This document shows, piece after piece, positions 19,231 through 29,821 of a DNA stretch of 64,000 nucleotides. Source of the DNA: Ralstonia wenshanensis. Lineage in GTDB: Bacteria; Pseudomonadota; Gammaproteobacteria; Burkholderiales; Burkholderiaceae. Location of the stretch: the NCBI RefSeq assembly GCF_021173085.1, contig NZ_CP076412.1:124001-188000 (forward strand). The letters are read 5' to 3'. Position 1 is the first letter of the stretch; every line of letters starts with the position of its first letter. The notes under the pieces are model-generated. The model was not told the origin of the DNA, made no database searches, and saw only the letters and a program-made list of their open reading frames with translations. Both the position numbers and the translations under genes were made by a program.

Positions 19231-22200
19231 TTACGAGGCAGCGGCGTCGGTCGGTTGGGCATGAACGGGCGCCGTAGCCGGCCCGCGCTTGAACAGCCCC
19301 CGCACAAGCACAAAGAACAGCGGCACGAAAAAGATGGCGAGCACTGTGCCGGACAACATGCCACCGATGACAGCGACACCGAGCGCGTGCTGTGCACCGG
19401 CGCCGGCACCTGTGCCCATCACCATTGGCACCACACCGAGGATGAACGCCAGGGACGTCATCAGAATCGGCCTCAGGCGCATGCGCACGGCCGCCATGGC
19501 GGCATCGACCAGGCTCTTGCCGTGCTCGTTGAGCTCCTTGGCGAATTCAACGATGAGGATCGCGTTCTTGCACGCCAGTCCGATGGTGGTCAGCAGGCCC
19601 ACCTGGAAATACACGTCGTTCATCTTCCAGGTGAGCACGGCACCCAGCAGCGCACCGAACACGCCCAGCGGCACCACCATGATCACCGAGAAGGGGATCG
19701 CCCAGCTTTCGTACAGCGCGGCCAGACACAGGAACACGATCAGGATCGACAGCGTGTAGAGCAGGGTGGTTTGCCCAGTGGAGGCCTTCTCCTGCATCGA
19801 GAGGCCGGTCCACGCGTAGCCGATGCCCGCGGGCAGCTTGGCGACGGCATCTTCGACGATGGCCAGCGCTTCGCCACTGGAGGCTTTGCCCGGCATGCCC
19901 ATCCCCAGGATTTCCATTGATGGCACGCCGTTGTAGCGCTCCAGGCGGGGGGAACCCGACGTCCAGTCGACCTTGGCGAACGCCGTGAAGGGGACCATGG
20001 TTCCGGCGCTATTGCGCACGTACCACTTGTCGATGTCGCCCGGGTTCATGCGGTAGGGCGCATCGGCCTGCAGCATGACTTTCTTGACGCGGCCCCGGTC
20101 GATGAAGTCGTTCACGTAGCTACTGCCCCAAGCGGTGGCAAGGGTGGTGTTGATATCGGAGATGGAGACACCGAGCGTTTCGGCTTTGTGCGCATCGATC
20201 TTGAGTTGAAACTCGGGCGTGTCTTCTTGCCCGTTGGGGCGTACGGCCACCAGGCGCTGGTCTTTGGATAGCGTACCGAGCAGCTGGTTACGGGCCTGCA
20301 TCAGAGCGTCGTGGCCGAGGTTGGCACGGTCTTGCAGCATCAGGTCAAAGCCGGTGGCGTTGCCCAGTTCTGCCACGGCGGGCGGCGCAAACGCGAACAC
20401 CCGGGCATCGCGCAGAGTGGCAAAGAAGCCGAACGCCTTATCCACGACACCGTTGACGCTGAGCGCCTCGCCCTTGCGCTCGTTCCACGGGCGCAGCTTG
20501 ACGAAGGCAAAGCCCATGTTCTGGCCGCTGCCTGCAAAGCTGAAACCCGCCACGGAAAACACGCCTGAAACTGCGTCCTTCTGGTCGACCAGGAAGTGGT
20601 GTTCCACTTGGCGCAGCACGTCTTCGGTGCGCGCGTTGGTGGCGCCCGGCGGCAGCTGCGCCAGGACGAACAGCGAGCCCTGGTCTTCATCCGGCAGGAA
20701 GCCGACCGGCAGCTTCATGAAACCCACCACCACCAGCGCGAACAACACGCCGTAGACCACCATGTAGCGCCAGCCCTTGCCCAGCATGTGGCGCACGATG
20801 CCCTGATACCGCTGATTGCCGCGGTCGAAGGTCCGGTTGAACCAGCCGAAGAAGCCGGTGGTGGCCTGGACGTGGCCTTTCTCAACGGGCTTGAGCAGGG
20901 TGGCACAGAGGGCAGGGGTGAGCACCAGCGCCACCAGCACCGACAGCGTCATTGCCGACACAATCGTGATCGAGAACTGCCGGTAGATCACACCCGTCGA
21001 GCCCTTGAAGAACGCCATCGGCACGAAAACAGCAGCCAGCACGAGGGCAACGCCGACCAGCGCGCCCGTGATCTGCCCCATCGACTTGCGCGTTGCCTCC
21101 TTGGGTGAGAGGCCTTCCTCACTCATCACGCGCTCGACGTTCTCCACCACCACGATGGCATCGTCGACCAGCAAGCCGATGGCCAGCACCATGGCAAACA
21201 TAGTCAATGTGTTAATGGTGAAACCGCACGTAGCCAGCACGCCAAACGTGCCCAGCAACACTACCGGCACCGCGATGGTCGGGATCAGCGTGGCGCGAAA
21301 ATTCTGCAAGAACAGATACATCACCAGGAACACCAGCACGATGGCCTCAACCAGCGTGCGCACTACCTCTTCAATCGAGATGCGGACGAATGGCGTGGTG
21401 TCGTATGGCTTCTGCACCTTCATGCCTGGCGGGAAGAAGCGCTCAAGTTCGGTCACGCGGGCGTCGATCGCCTTGACGGTATCGAGTGCGTTGGCGCCTG
21501 TCGCCAGCTTGATCGCCAGGCCGGCGGCCGGCTTGCCGTTGTAGCGCCCGACCGTGTTGTAGTTCTCGCTCCCCAGCTCGATGCGGGCGACGTCGCGCAG
21601 GCGCACCTGCGAGCCATCGGTTTGCGTGCGCAGCAGGATGTTGCCGAATTCTTCGACAGTCTTGAGGCGCGTTTGCGAGGTGATGGTCGCATTGATCTGC
21701 TGTCCCGCCAATGCCGGCATGGCACCCAGTTGGCCGGCGGAGATCTGCGCGTTTTGCGCTTGGATGGCGTTCTTGACGTCCAGCGGGGTCAAACTGAAGT
21801 TGGAGAGCTTGTTCGGATCCAGCCAGATGCGCATGGCGTACTGCGAGCCGAACAGCGTCGTGTCACCCACGCCTTCCACCCGGCTGATCGCGTCCTGCAC
21901 GTTGGCGGCCACATAGTCGGACAGGTCGGAGCCATTCATGCTGCCGTCTTCTGAAGTGAAGGCCAGCACGTTCAGGAAGTTCGTGGCGGATTTGGCCACC
22001 TGCACGCCTTGCTGTTGCACCTCCTGTGGCAGCAGCGGTGTGGCCAGCGCGAGTTTGTTCTGCACCTGCACCTGCGCGGTATCCGGGTCCGTGCCGTTTT
22101 CGAACGTCAGCGTAATGGTGGCGGTGCCAGAAGACTCGCTGGTGGACGCCATGTAGCTCAGGTGGTCCAACCCCTTCATCTTTTGTTCGATGATCTGGGT

Positions 22201-22383
22201 GACGGTGTCTTCCAGCGTTTTGGCCGATGCCCCCGGATACGTGGCCGTGATCGACACGGCCGGTGGTGCGATGCTCGGATACTGCGCGATGGGCAATGTG
22301 GCGATGGCCAACGCACCCGCCAGCATCACGATGATGGCCAACACCCACGCAAAAATGGGGCGGTCGATGAAGAAGCGTGCCAT
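19231..22383 (-). CDS. acrB: RND multidrug efflux permease (HAE1, AcrB-like)
   Basis: A 1,050-residue proton-driven multidrug pump, full length for AcrB. It begins [20 protein letters not shown], the usual first helix. The proton relay pair lies in [17 protein letters not shown] near residue 407. A second helix bundle includes [17 protein letters not shown] and [19 protein letters not shown]. Large periplasmic porter loops lie between. It works with the adaptor encoded 14 bases upstream and the NodT channel downstream. Substrates are probably hydrophobic antibiotics, solvents or dyes by family, but this is not readable from sequence. Confidence 0.97.
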   Translation of the reverse strand: MARFFIDRPIFAWVLAIIVMLAGALAIATLPIAQYPSIAPPAVSITATYPGASAKTLEDTVTQIIEQKMKGLDHLSYMASTSESSGTATITLTFENGTDPDTAQVQVQNKLALATPLLPQEVQQQGVQVAKSATNFLNVLAFTSEDGSMNGSDLSDYVAANVQDAISRVEGVGDTTLFGSQYAMRIWLDPNKLSNFSLTPLDVKNAIQAQNAQISAGQLGAMPALAGQQINATITSQTRLKTVEEFGNILLRTQTDGSQVRLRDVARIELGSENYNTVGRYNGKPAAGLAIKLATGANALDTVKAIDARVTELERFFPPGMKVQKPYDTTPFVRISIEEVVRTLVEAIVLVFLVMYLFLQNFRATLIPTIAVPVVLLGTFGVLATCGFTINTLTMFAMVLAIGLLVDDAIVVVENVERVMSEEGLSPKEATRKSMGQITGALVGVALVLAAVFVPMAFFKGSTGVIYRQFSITIVSAMTLSVLVALVLTPALCATLLKPVEKGHVQATTGFFGWFNRTFDRGNQRYQGIVRHMLGKGWRYMVVYGVLFALVVVGFMKLPVGFLPDEDQGSLFVLAQLPPGATNARTEDVLRQVEHHFLVDQKDAVSGVFSVAGFSFAGSGQNMGFAFVKLRPWNERKGEALSVNGVVDKAFGFFATLRDARVFAFAPPAVAELGNATGFDLMLQDRANLGHDALMQARNQLLGTLSKDQRLVAVRPNGQEDTPEFQLKIDAHKAETLGVSISDINTTLATAWGSSYVNDFIDRGRVKKVMLQADAPYRMNPGDIDKWYVRNSAGTMVPFTAFAKVDWTSGSPRLERYNGVPSMEILGMGMPGKASSGEALAIVEDAVAKLPAGIGYAWTGLSMQEKASTGQTTLLYTLSILIVFLCLAALYESWAIPFSVIMVVPLGVFGALLGAVLTWKMNDVYFQVGLLTTIGLACKNAILIVEFAKELNEHGKSLVDAAMAAVRMRLRPILMTSLAFILGVVPMVMGTGAGAGAQHALGVAVIGGMLSGTVLAIFFVPLFFVLVRGLFKRGPATAPVHAQPTDAAAS

Positions 22384-22397
22384 GGTGGTGTCCCGGA

Positions 22398-23591
22398 TCA
22401 GTTAGCGGCCACGGTCGCCGGCTTGGAAGTGGATGGTGCGGGTGCCTTCGTTGTCCACGGGGTTGTCTTGACCTCTGCGCCGGGCAATGCACGCGGCAAA
22501 CCGTCCACCACGAGTTGATCGCCCACGCGCAGGCCCGAGCGTACGAGCCATTGGTCTCCGACGGTGCGGTCGGTTTCCAGTGCACGCCGCTGCAGCTTGT
22601 GGTCGGCTCCCACCACATAGGCGAAGGGCTTGCCGGTGCTGTCGCGTGCCACGGCCTGCTGTGGTATGAGCACAGCCTCATCCTTCACGCCTTCGGCTAG
22701 CACCGCGCGCACATACATGCCAGGGAGCAGCACTGCATTCGGGTTGGGAAACACTGCGCGCAGCGTCACCGAGCCGGTGTTCTGGTCGACCGTGACATCG
22801 GAAAACTCCAGCCTGCCTTCCAACGGATACGTGCTGCCGTCTTCCAGTTGCAACCGCACAGTGGCCGCATTGGCCCCGGCCTTTTGGAGGTCGCCTCGCG
22901 CCATGGCTTGTTTCAGGCGCAGCAGCGCGGCGCTGGGCTGCGTCACATCAACGTAGATGGGATCGAGCTGCTGAATCGTTGCCATCGCGGTGGTCTGGTT
23001 GGCGGTAACCAGGGCGCCGGGTGTCACGCTTGACTTGCCGATGCGCCCCGAGATAGGCGCGTCCACGCGGGCATAAGCCAGGTTGATGCGGCTGGTCTCT
23101 ACGTTGGCTCGGGCGGCTGCCACATCGGCTTCGCCCTGAGCCAGGGCGGCCGCCGCATCGTCGTAGTCCTGCTGGCTGACGGCCTGGATGGCCACGAGCT
23201 CCTTGTAGCGCTCGGCTTTCAGGCGCGTGCTCTTGAGGTTGGCTTGCGCCTTGGCCAGCGCGGCCACATTGCTGTCATAGGTGGCTTGGTAAGTGGCGGG
23301 GTCGATCTGGTAGAGCGGCTCACCCGCTTTGACGTCGCTGCCTTCGCGGAACTTGCGTGCCTTGATGATGCCGTTGACCTGCGGCCGCACATCGGCAATC
23401 TGGAATGGAACGGTGCGGCCGGGCAGCTCTGTACTGAGTGCCACGCGCTGCGACTGTACGGTCACCACACCCATGGTTGGCGTGCCCTCCGCCGGGGGCG
23501 CGCCGCCGGGCGGCTTGCCGCAGGCAGCAAGTAAAGACGCTGCCGCAAGCGCGGCCAGCAATGAGGGGATAGCAGATGGAGTCGAGCGCAT
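22398..23591 (-). CDS. acrA: RND efflux periplasmic adaptor lipoprotein (AcrA-like)
   Basis: A 397-residue membrane fusion protein and the first gene of the efflux operon. A lipoprotein signal ends in LLAACGK (Cys25). Then come a beta-barrel part, a lipoyl half ([20 protein letters not shown]), a helical hairpin, the second lipoyl half ([20 protein letters not shown]) and the C-terminal barrel ([17 protein letters not shown]). All are standard for AcrA/MexA. Its promoter and a candidate TetR operator lie at 23629-23672. Confidence 0.96.
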   Translation of the reverse strand: MRSTPSAIPSLLAALAAASLLAACGKPPGGAPPAEGTPTMGVVTVQSQRVALSTELPGRTVPFQIADVRPQVNGIIKARKFREGSDVKAGEPLYQIDPATYQATYDSNVAALAKAQANLKSTRLKAERYKELVAIQAVSQQDYDDAAAALAQGEADVAAARANVETSRINLAYARVDAPISGRIGKSSVTPGALVTANQTTAMATIQQLDPIYVDVTQPSAALLRLKQAMARGDLQKAGANAATVRLQLEDGSTYPLEGRLEFSDVTVDQNTGSVTLRAVFPNPNAVLLPGMYVRAVLAEGVKDEAVLIPQQAVARDSTGKPFAYVVGADHKLQRRALETDRTVGDQWLVRSGLRVGDQLVVDGLPRALPGAEVKTTPWTTKAPAPSTSKPATVAAN

Positions 23592-23628
23592 GACAGCTTC
23601 CTAAGTATTCGGGGCACCGCGAGATAAA

Positions 23629-23672
23629 ACTAAACTGAACGGTATAGTATAAATATGATTTGATGTGGTCAA
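23629..23672 (-). promoter_or_regulatory. acrA promoter with overlapping imperfect operator
   Basis: On the minus strand, TTGACC (23667-23672) and TACTAT (23644-23649) are 17 bases apart, a good sigma-70 pair. ACTAAACTGAACGGTATAGT at 23629-23648 is an imperfect palindrome (7 of 10 arm positions pair) covering the -10 element. That is the usual place for an AcrR-type repressor. Confidence 0.6.
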
Positions 23673-24407
23673 GACCGTGCGCTTTCCAGATCGGAAATGG
23701 TGCGTTGCGACTTCGTTACGTTCGTTTCGATAGGCCGTCGTCCGCATCAGAACCCGCACCCGTGACCGGGCGAAACGCAGGCGTGCTGGCACCGTCGGGC
23801 CGGAGGTGGTGTTGCCCGGCAGATGGCGGGATCTGCCAGTACGAAACTCCCGCCGAGCGCGTACGGAGGCATTTGGAGTGAGCGATTGAGGGGCTGCCAG
23901 CGACGTTGGCAACGGGTTGTTAGTGCTCTTTTCCCGCTCACAGAGTCCGGGCGTACGCGCCAAGACCCTCAAATAATCTCAGCACGCCCGTCCGATTCTT
24001 GACACGCATGAAGGGGGCGTGGGATACGACACGTGCAAACGTGGCACCCCACTTCCGTGGGGGATGACTGGCCTCTGTGTCAGTGCCGCAGATTTGACGA
24101 CAACAAGAAATCGGGAGGGTGTATGAGCAACAAACAGGTATCACGAGCCCCGCTGGCGGGCTCCAGAGCAAACCATTGGCGCGGCCACTTCACGATCGGG
24201 CGAGGGTCCTCAGGGCGAGCCGCATGAACGACGCTTCGACCTTTAACGGCTCGTCCAGGCTCTGCGGATCAACTGCGGCGCGCTGAGCACTGCACAGATA
24301 GCAATGGTGAGTCCTTAGCGGCGGAACGCTCCGTCGCCTTGCGCGTACTCGCAAATCACGGCACGCACTCGCGGGCTGCCTTGTCTCTCTTGATCGTGAA
24401 AACCACC
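23673..24407. other. Non-coding gap upstream of the GH74-like gene
   Basis: About 730 bases. Short frames exist on both strands but have no ribosome sites and no recognisable products. CCCCAC-TTCC-GTGGGG at 24047-24062 is a perfect small hairpin without a T run. I see no clear promoter for the gene that follows. Confidence 0.5.
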
Positions 24408-26864
24408 ATGTTGCTGACAAGCAAACAATTCTTCGCAACCATTTCCGCCGCCTTGCTGCTGGGTGCGTGCGGTGGCGGCGGCAGCGATGCCACAACAAGC
24501 GCGCTCTCAACCGGCACGAGTTCGACCTCCCCCGGCGCGGGTGCCACGCCAAGCCCAACGGATGGTTCCGGCGGCACGTCTGGCTCGACGGCGTCCGTGG
24601 CACCGTCCGCCGGTTGGGCCAACGTCAAGATGGGCGGCGGCGGGTACGTGCCGGGGGTGGTTTACCACCCGACCGTGGCCAACTTGCGCTATGCGAGAAC
24701 AGACGTCGCCGGTGCCTACCGCTGGGACAACACTGCCGGCAACTGGACCGCAATGACCGACGGCTTCAGTCGCCTTGATGGCGGATACGTGGGTGTCGAA
24801 AGCCTGGCTGTGAATCCGTCGAATGCCAATGCGGTCTACATGACAACGGGCATGTACGCGTCATCCGGAAACGGGCGTTTCTACTACTCATCCAATCAGG
24901 GCAACACGTGGAACTACGTGACGCTGCCCTTTCCCGTGGGATCGAACAACCAGGGCAGGGCGATCGGCGAGCGACTGGTAGTTGACCCGAATCGGCCTTC
25001 GACCATGTTCTATGCGTCTCGCACTGCCGGGCTCTGGAAAAGCACGGACTCCGGCATGCATTGGAGCCAGGTCAGCTCGCTGTCGTCCTACGTCATGACC
25101 TCGACCGATATCTCCAGCGCCAGCCAGGGGAGCCCCATCGGCGTCGAGTTTGTCGTGCTGGACGCCACCGTTCCAACCACGGGCTTTACGCCGACCGGCA
25201 ACGCGACGCCAACGATTTACGTGGGTGTGGCACCCGACTACAAGAGCCTGGCGGGGCTCGGCGCCTACCTCTACAAGTCGATCGATGGCGGTTCAACGTG
25301 GTCGGGCGTTTCGCTTCCCACTGCGGTCACCAGCGCCATTGCGAGCAACCAGATACATATTCCGCATCTGGCCCGTGCAGCTGACGGCATGCTGTATGTC
25401 CCATTCACGACCGGACCGGGCCCGGGTAGCGGTGGGCCGTCGCTCCTTTACAAGTTTGACGGCGGCGCGACGTGGACAAAGCTGATCGCCTCTGGCGAGG
25501 GCCAGTACTACGGCGGTATCGGTGGCATTTCGGTGCAAGGCAGCGGTGCGACGACGAAAATTGCATTTGGCGTGTCGGGCACATGGGGCGACTCGGCATG
25601 GGTGCAGGTTGCCATGCGCTCGGCCGATGGTGGCCAGACTTGGTCGGAGTTCGGCAGGTCAGGCGATGTGAACGGAACCCACAATTTCCATGACGCATCT
25701 GGCACGACAGGCGCTTCGTCGCCCGAGTATTGGGGCTGGACAGACGACCTCCAGATCGATCCTTTCAATCCCGATCATGTGTCTTATGTGACTGGCGGCG
25801 GTGTGTGGTCGACGCGCGATGCGTTCTCCTCGTCAACACCGCACTGGAGTTTCGACGTCAACGGGATCGAGGAGATGATCAACCTCGCGATGGTGGCGCC
25901 GCCGCCTGGCGCATCCTATGTACTCGCCAGCGGGCAAGGGGATACTGGCCTCTATGTCCACACGTCGTTGACCGCGGCCGCGACGCGATCCCCGAACCTC
26001 GGTGCGTCGCCACCCCTTGGGAAGGGCGGTAACGGAACGGGCATCGACATGGCTTGGAACAATCCGGCCTACATCGCCGCAGTCGGAACGTTCGGTACCT
26101 CCAAGGGGGCCTATTCGACCGACGCCGGCGCCAGCTGGACGAGCTTTGCCAGCGTCCCTCCGGTGGCAGCGACACACTCGGGCGACCAATCCAGCGTGGT
26201 GGTTACGGCGGATGGCGCCAGCGTGATCTGGGCAATTGCCGGTGCGGTGCCGTACTACACCACCGACAGCGGCGCCACATGGACCGCGACCAACCTGCCA
26301 GCTCCTGCGGTCGCGTATCACATGGCGGCTGACCGCAAGAACCCGCGCAAGGTCTACGCCTACGAGCATGGCGGCAACTGGTGGTACCCGTCCAATTCCG
26401 GCAAGTTCTACTACTCAACCGACGGTGGGCACACCTTTAGTGCCAGTTCACAAACCTGGGCGCCCAATGGCTTCAATGTGACGGACTTGGCGGTCAACCC
26501 CTTTGCCGAAGGCGACCTCTGGCTGGCCGACGCCAACAATCTCTGGCATTCCGTCGATTCCGGCGCCACATGGACGAAGCTGACCGGTATGGCAACGGTG
26601 GGCGCGGAACCCACCAACGTACACGGCGCCATCAAGGTCGCCCTGGGTGTGCCTGCAACGGGCGCCGCTTACACGGCAGCCGTCTATCTGGTGGGTACGG
26701 TCAACGGCAAGGACGCTGTGTATCGCTCGGATGACAAGGGCGCAACGTGGGTCCGTATCGACGATGACAACCATCGCTACGGAGGCGTCTCGCGGATTGT
26801 CGCGGACACCGGCGTCTACGGTCGCCTTTTCATGTCGGGCCGAGGCATGCTCCTCAACTACTGA
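24408..26864 (+). CDS. Lipoprotein with GH74/BNR-type beta-propeller (xyloglucanase-like)
   Basis: An 818-residue lipoprotein. The signal ends in LLLGACGGGG (Cys21), followed by a Ser/Thr/Gly-rich linker to about residue 70. The rest begins WANVKMGGGGYVPGVVYHPT and continues LRYARTDVAGAYRWD. Many repeats of the type DGG-T-W or DSGATWT follow, the Asp-box beta-propeller blades of GH74 xyloglucanases and related exo-acting hydrolases. The start could also be GTG at 24396; neither has a strong ribosome site. It would sit on the cell surface or in the periplasm and act on a plant-type glucan, though a non-enzymatic binding role is possible. It is isolated: no neighbouring carbohydrate genes. Confidence 0.8.
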   Translation: MLLTSKQFFATISAALLLGACGGGGSDATTSALSTGTSSTSPGAGATPSPTDGSGGTSGSTASVAPSAGWANVKMGGGGYVPGVVYHPTVANLRYARTDVAGAYRWDNTAGNWTAMTDGFSRLDGGYVGVESLAVNPSNANAVYMTTGMYASSGNGRFYYSSNQGNTWNYVTLPFPVGSNNQGRAIGERLVVDPNRPSTMFYASRTAGLWKSTDSGMHWSQVSSLSSYVMTSTDISSASQGSPIGVEFVVLDATVPTTGFTPTGNATPTIYVGVAPDYKSLAGLGAYLYKSIDGGSTWSGVSLPTAVTSAIASNQIHIPHLARAADGMLYVPFTTGPGPGSGGPSLLYKFDGGATWTKLIASGEGQYYGGIGGISVQGSGATTKIAFGVSGTWGDSAWVQVAMRSADGGQTWSEFGRSGDVNGTHNFHDASGTTGASSPEYWGWTDDLQIDPFNPDHVSYVTGGGVWSTRDAFSSSTPHWSFDVNGIEEMINLAMVAPPPGASYVLASGQGDTGLYVHTSLTAAATRSPNLGASPPLGKGGNGTGIDMAWNNPAYIAAVGTFGTSKGAYSTDAGASWTSFASVPPVAATHSGDQSSVVVTADGASVIWAIAGAVPYYTTDSGATWTATNLPAPAVAYHMAADRKNPRKVYAYEHGGNWWYPSNSGKFYYSTDGGHTFSASSQTWAPNGFNVTDLAVNPFAEGDLWLADANNLWHSVDSGATWTKLTGMATVGAEPTNVHGAIKVALGVPATGAAYTAAVYLVGTVNGKDAVYRSDDKGATWVRIDDDNHRYGGVSRIVADTGVYGRLFMSGRGMLLNY

Positions 26865-27147
26865 ACGACGAGTGCCGACGTTTGATGGCGCTGGGGAGCG
26901 TGCAGTGCGCCAATCCCAAAAGGGCCTATCTCCTGGCGCACCATGCAATACGTGCACGGCGGCAGAGCACGCCGTGCCGATATGGCGATCCTATGCGGCG
27001 GACGAGTGGGCAGTCGACATTGCTCAAAGCTGCTACCGAGCTTCAATCGTCCTTTGTCTTTCTCAGAATAAAGATGGCGAGGCGACGCACGATCGCTTTT
27101 CAAGCTTTCGGGCGCCCCTCGGCCATTAAGAAAGTACAGAGAAGATC

Positions 27148-27354
27148 TTAGTGCTTCTGTACTTTTGCGCTGCCGGCAATATCGTCAGCCGTCGACTTGA
27201 TCTTATGGGCGAGGTTTGAGAAGAATGCATCCATCTTGTGCGTTGCATTCTCGAGGTTTTGATTCGGAAGCTTGTCGGGGCCGCCCGCAATCTTCGGCGG
27301 GTGGGAAACGTGGTGACCGGTGAGTGCGTTCGAAATTTTGCTGAAAATGCTCAT
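27148..27354 (-). CDS. Small hypothetical protein (68 aa), His- and Lys-rich
   Basis: I do not recognise this protein. The coding call rests on a perfect AGGAG ribosome site 6 bases before the ATG at 27354 and a complete frame. It begins MSIFSKISNALTGHHVSHPP and has an amphipathic C-terminal helix (MDAFFSNLAHKIKSTADDIA). It has no signal peptide and no cysteine. It is flanked by gaps of about 280 and 370 bases, so it has its own promoter. Confidence 0.6.
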   Translation of the reverse strand: MSIFSKISNALTGHHVSHPPKIAGGPDKLPNQNLENATHKMDAFFSNLAHKIKSTADDIAGSAKVQKH

Positions 27355-27724
27355 GTTAACTCCTGGTTAAATAAATCAAGTGACCGAATAATTGGCTGGT
27401 CAGGTAAGAATTTAATCCAGGTTTCCGAAGGCGCAGGCAAGATTTCCGAATATATCAAGACAGGCACGAAATTCCGGCTCGTAGCGCTGAAATGCCGCTT
27501 GTTTTGTGCGTGAAAACGGATGGGTCGACAGCCTGATTGTGGTGTGGGCCATGTTTTTCGGGTGCGGCTGCATCTTTTCGCCGTTGTCGTTATTAATCCA
27601 TTTGCGCCGACTTAACCTATTTGAGCCAGACCGATTGTGCCTAAGGGTTGTTCCCGCATGGCGGTTTCATCGGGTCCGGAAGAGGTTATCTTATTTTGTT
27701 CAACGCCTTAAACAGGAAAAAATC
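27355..27724. other. Divergent non-coding region between two small genes
   Basis: About 370 bases, AT-richer than the surroundings, between the minus-strand 68-residue gene and the plus-strand 58-residue secreted peptide gene. It must hold promoters for both. I cannot name a clear -35/-10 pair, and the frame that crosses it on the plus strand has no ribosome site. Confidence 0.45.
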
Positions 27725-27901
27725 ATGAAGAACGTGATCTGCTGCTTTCTCCTCGCTTTGACCAGCACCATCTTTGCGCAATCGTCGTATGCTCAGGCCG
27801 CCGATATTGGGGACGGTCAGCAAGGTAGCGGCATCTCCGATGTTCAATCGTCTTCGGGTAGCGACATCGCAGGCTCGGCTGCCTGCATGGGCTGCCACTG
27901 A
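27725..27901 (+). CDS. Very small exported protein ending in CMGCH
   Basis: A 58-residue precursor. ATG at 27725 follows an AGGA ribosome site. Residues 1-25 are a good signal peptide (MKNVICCFLLALTSTIFAQS, cleavage likely after SSYAQA). The mature part is only about 33 residues, Gly/Ser-rich and acidic, and its last five residues are CMGCH, which fits the CXXCH haem c attachment motif exactly. If haem is attached, it would be a minimal c-type haem peptide; otherwise the two Cys and the His may bind metal. The gene stands alone next to a gene graveyard, so it may also be the front part of a longer cytochrome cut by a stop. Confidence 0.6.
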   Translation: MKNVICCFLLALTSTIFAQSSYAQAADIGDGQQGSGISDVQSSSGSDIAGSAACMGCH

Positions 27902-27992
27902 GGCCGCTGAAGACGTGAGCTGAGTGCAGCTCCGTGGGGCCGACGTCAGCACAGTCCTGCAGGTGGTGATAAGACCATTTGCAGGGCTTGCA

Positions 27993-28500
27993 CTACACGT
28001 CGGCGCCGCCCAATCGGCAATCCGAAGCATCACCGCGCTCAGGTTCAGGATCAGTTGACTGAATCCGAACCACCAATTGTCCGATGGCCGATCGGGATTC
28101 GATCCCGAGCTTATCGAAGATCCTCGCCACGTAAATTCTGACTGTCCAATAGCTGATCTTCAGCGTCATGGCGATCTGCTTGTCGGACATGCCCTGCAAG
28201 ATCAGATGGCTGACTTCAGCTTCTCGCCAGGTCATGTCGAAGTACTGGACAAACCAAGCAGCTGACCCGACAGTGTCCGCCAAGAGATGTACGGTGGTAC
28301 AGCCGTGGAGCAGGCCAGCGCCATCCTTCCAACGTTCGACACAGAGCACGAAACCGCTCCAGGTCATATCAGCCGGGAGCCCTTCACCGATGCGGCATAG
28401 CAAGCCGCACAGAGCATCTCGTCTTTCTCTTCCAAGACTTGCCAGTAGCGTGCGTGCCCGGCGATTGGGCTGTGGGGGCTGTCCAGGCTTCAGCACAAAA
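27993..28500 (-). pseudogene. LuxR-type HTH regulator, 5' end missing
   Basis: The minus-strand frame ends in a LuxR-type DNA-binding domain: MTWREAEVSHLILQGMSDKQ, then IAMTLKISYWTVRIYVARIF. Upstream about 90 residues of a possible effector domain remain. The frame then runs into the region antisense to the IclR remnant, where no family sequence is seen. The 5' part was probably lost at a junction near 28500. An intact short form using an internal start is less likely. Confidence 0.6.
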
Positions 28501-29148
28501 CGCAGGTTGCTCGAGCGGCTCGTCGCCCGGCAGTACGTGACGCGGTCCGCCGGTGGGGACCGCCACGCGTTGAGTTTGAAGATGTTCGCGCTGGCGCATC
28601 GACATCCGCCCGTCAATCGAATGGTCACGCAAGCGCTTCCCGTGATGGACGCCTATGCCCGGCAGGCGGAACAGTCCTGCCACTTGGGCATGGTTGACCG
28701 CGGCAATGTGTTGGTGATCGCGCAGGTGCCCGGTCCGGGCACCTGGGGCTTGTCGATCCGCCTGGGTGCGCGCGTGAGCCTGCTCGACACCGCGTCCGGC
28801 CATGTGCTGCTGGCCTGCCAGAGCGACGAACGCCGTGCGCAGATGCTCGGTGAGCACATTGCCGTGGAGGGCGAAGAGCCTATTCCTGCTGGCGAGTTGG
28901 ATGAAACACTGCAGGGCATTCGTGCCGTGGGCTATAAGCAATGCGAGAGCCGTCAATCCTTCGGCGTGGTCGATATTTCGTTCCCAATCCTGGGGCCGGA
29001 CGGGAATGCCTTGGCGGTATTGACGTCACCGTACATTCGTCGCATCGACAAGCATGCAGGGCCATCGCTGGATGAAGCTCGCGTGCTGCTGCAGCAGGCG
29101 GCGCAAGAGCTGTCACTCAACAGGCAAGAGCGCGACGATAAAACTTAG
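28501..29148 (+). pseudogene. IclR-family regulator, 5' end missing
   Basis: The recognisable part begins within the winged helix (RRLLERLVARQYVTRSAGGD). It continues through a full IclR effector domain: LGMVDRGNVLVIAQVPGPG, LLDTASGHVLLACQ, GIRAVGYKQCESRQSFGVVD, and FPILGPDGNALAVLTSPYI. The first 30-40 residues, including the start codon, are missing. The upstream open frame is antisense to the LuxR remnant and not family-like. The effector domain itself is undamaged, so the break may be recent. Confidence 0.7.
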
Positions 29149-29164
29149 GAGCGATCGTGCGGCT

Positions 29165-29593
29165 ATGGGCCGGCCGTTGTTCGAATTTGCCCTGTTGCTG
29201 GTCGAAATGCTGAAGCCATATCCACGCGTCGAAATTGTGCTCACGACGTCCTGGCTCCAAACGCTGGCTGCTGATACGGTGATTTCTTACCTGCCGCCGG
29301 AGCTTGCCCACCGGGTTGTCGATACGACAAGGCTCCTTAAGCCTCGTCTGAGCTACGAGCAGAGCGGTGCTGGCCGCACGGACGTCATCGTCTCCTATGC
29401 ATACGGCAAGCGCCTGAAGAACTGGCTGGCAATCGACGATTCCGCATACGGTTCTACGAAATTTGGTCGCGAGCCGGGCGCGTTGATAGAGCACTTCGTT
29501 CTTCTCGATTCCGCTCGCGGGCTCGGCGACGAGTCAGCACAACAGCGTATACGGAAGTGGCTGAATCAGGTCCACAGTGCAAAATGCATGTGA
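29165..29593 (+). pseudogene. HAD-like domain protein, N-terminally truncated
   Basis: About 142 codons with motifs of the small HAD domain linked to RNA-repair-type proteins: FALLLVEMLKPYPRVEIVLT-TSW, and NWLAIDDSAYG near the end. The first HAD motif (a DFDGVLHP-like catalytic segment) that should come just before is missing, because the IclR remnant ends 16 bases upstream. Without the nucleophile Asp the protein should be inactive. No good ribosome site precedes the ATG at 29165. Confidence 0.55.
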
Positions 29594-29821
29594 CCAATCG
29601 CTGTTTGCCGCCGCGCCGGAACTCTTCGCTGTTCGACTGTCCTGAGTCCGACCTAGGCTTGTCCGAGAGCATTTGATCTACAGCGCCTTTACGCAGAAAC
29701 CAACTCATACTCGACAACCTCAATCTCTTTCGCGGCAACTTCCAGGCAACGTCACGGTTTCGTCACATATCAAATTTAGTCTCCAGCGCCAGTATCGAGT
29801 GATGGTTCCAGGGGATTAAAC

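Noticed and set aside
19192-19920. Histidine- and glutamine-rich plus-strand frame opposite acrB
   Set aside because: Antisense shadow of the conserved RND permease; the odd composition follows from the codon pattern of the real gene.
24047-24062. Hairpin CCCCAC-TTCC-GTGGGG as a terminator
   Set aside because: The arms are perfect but no T run follows on either strand and no gene ends nearby.
27993-28628. LuxR-type gene as an intact 211-residue regulator
   Set aside because: The N-terminal 40-60 residues are antisense to the IclR remnant and do not look like a LuxR effector domain, so truncation is more likely.
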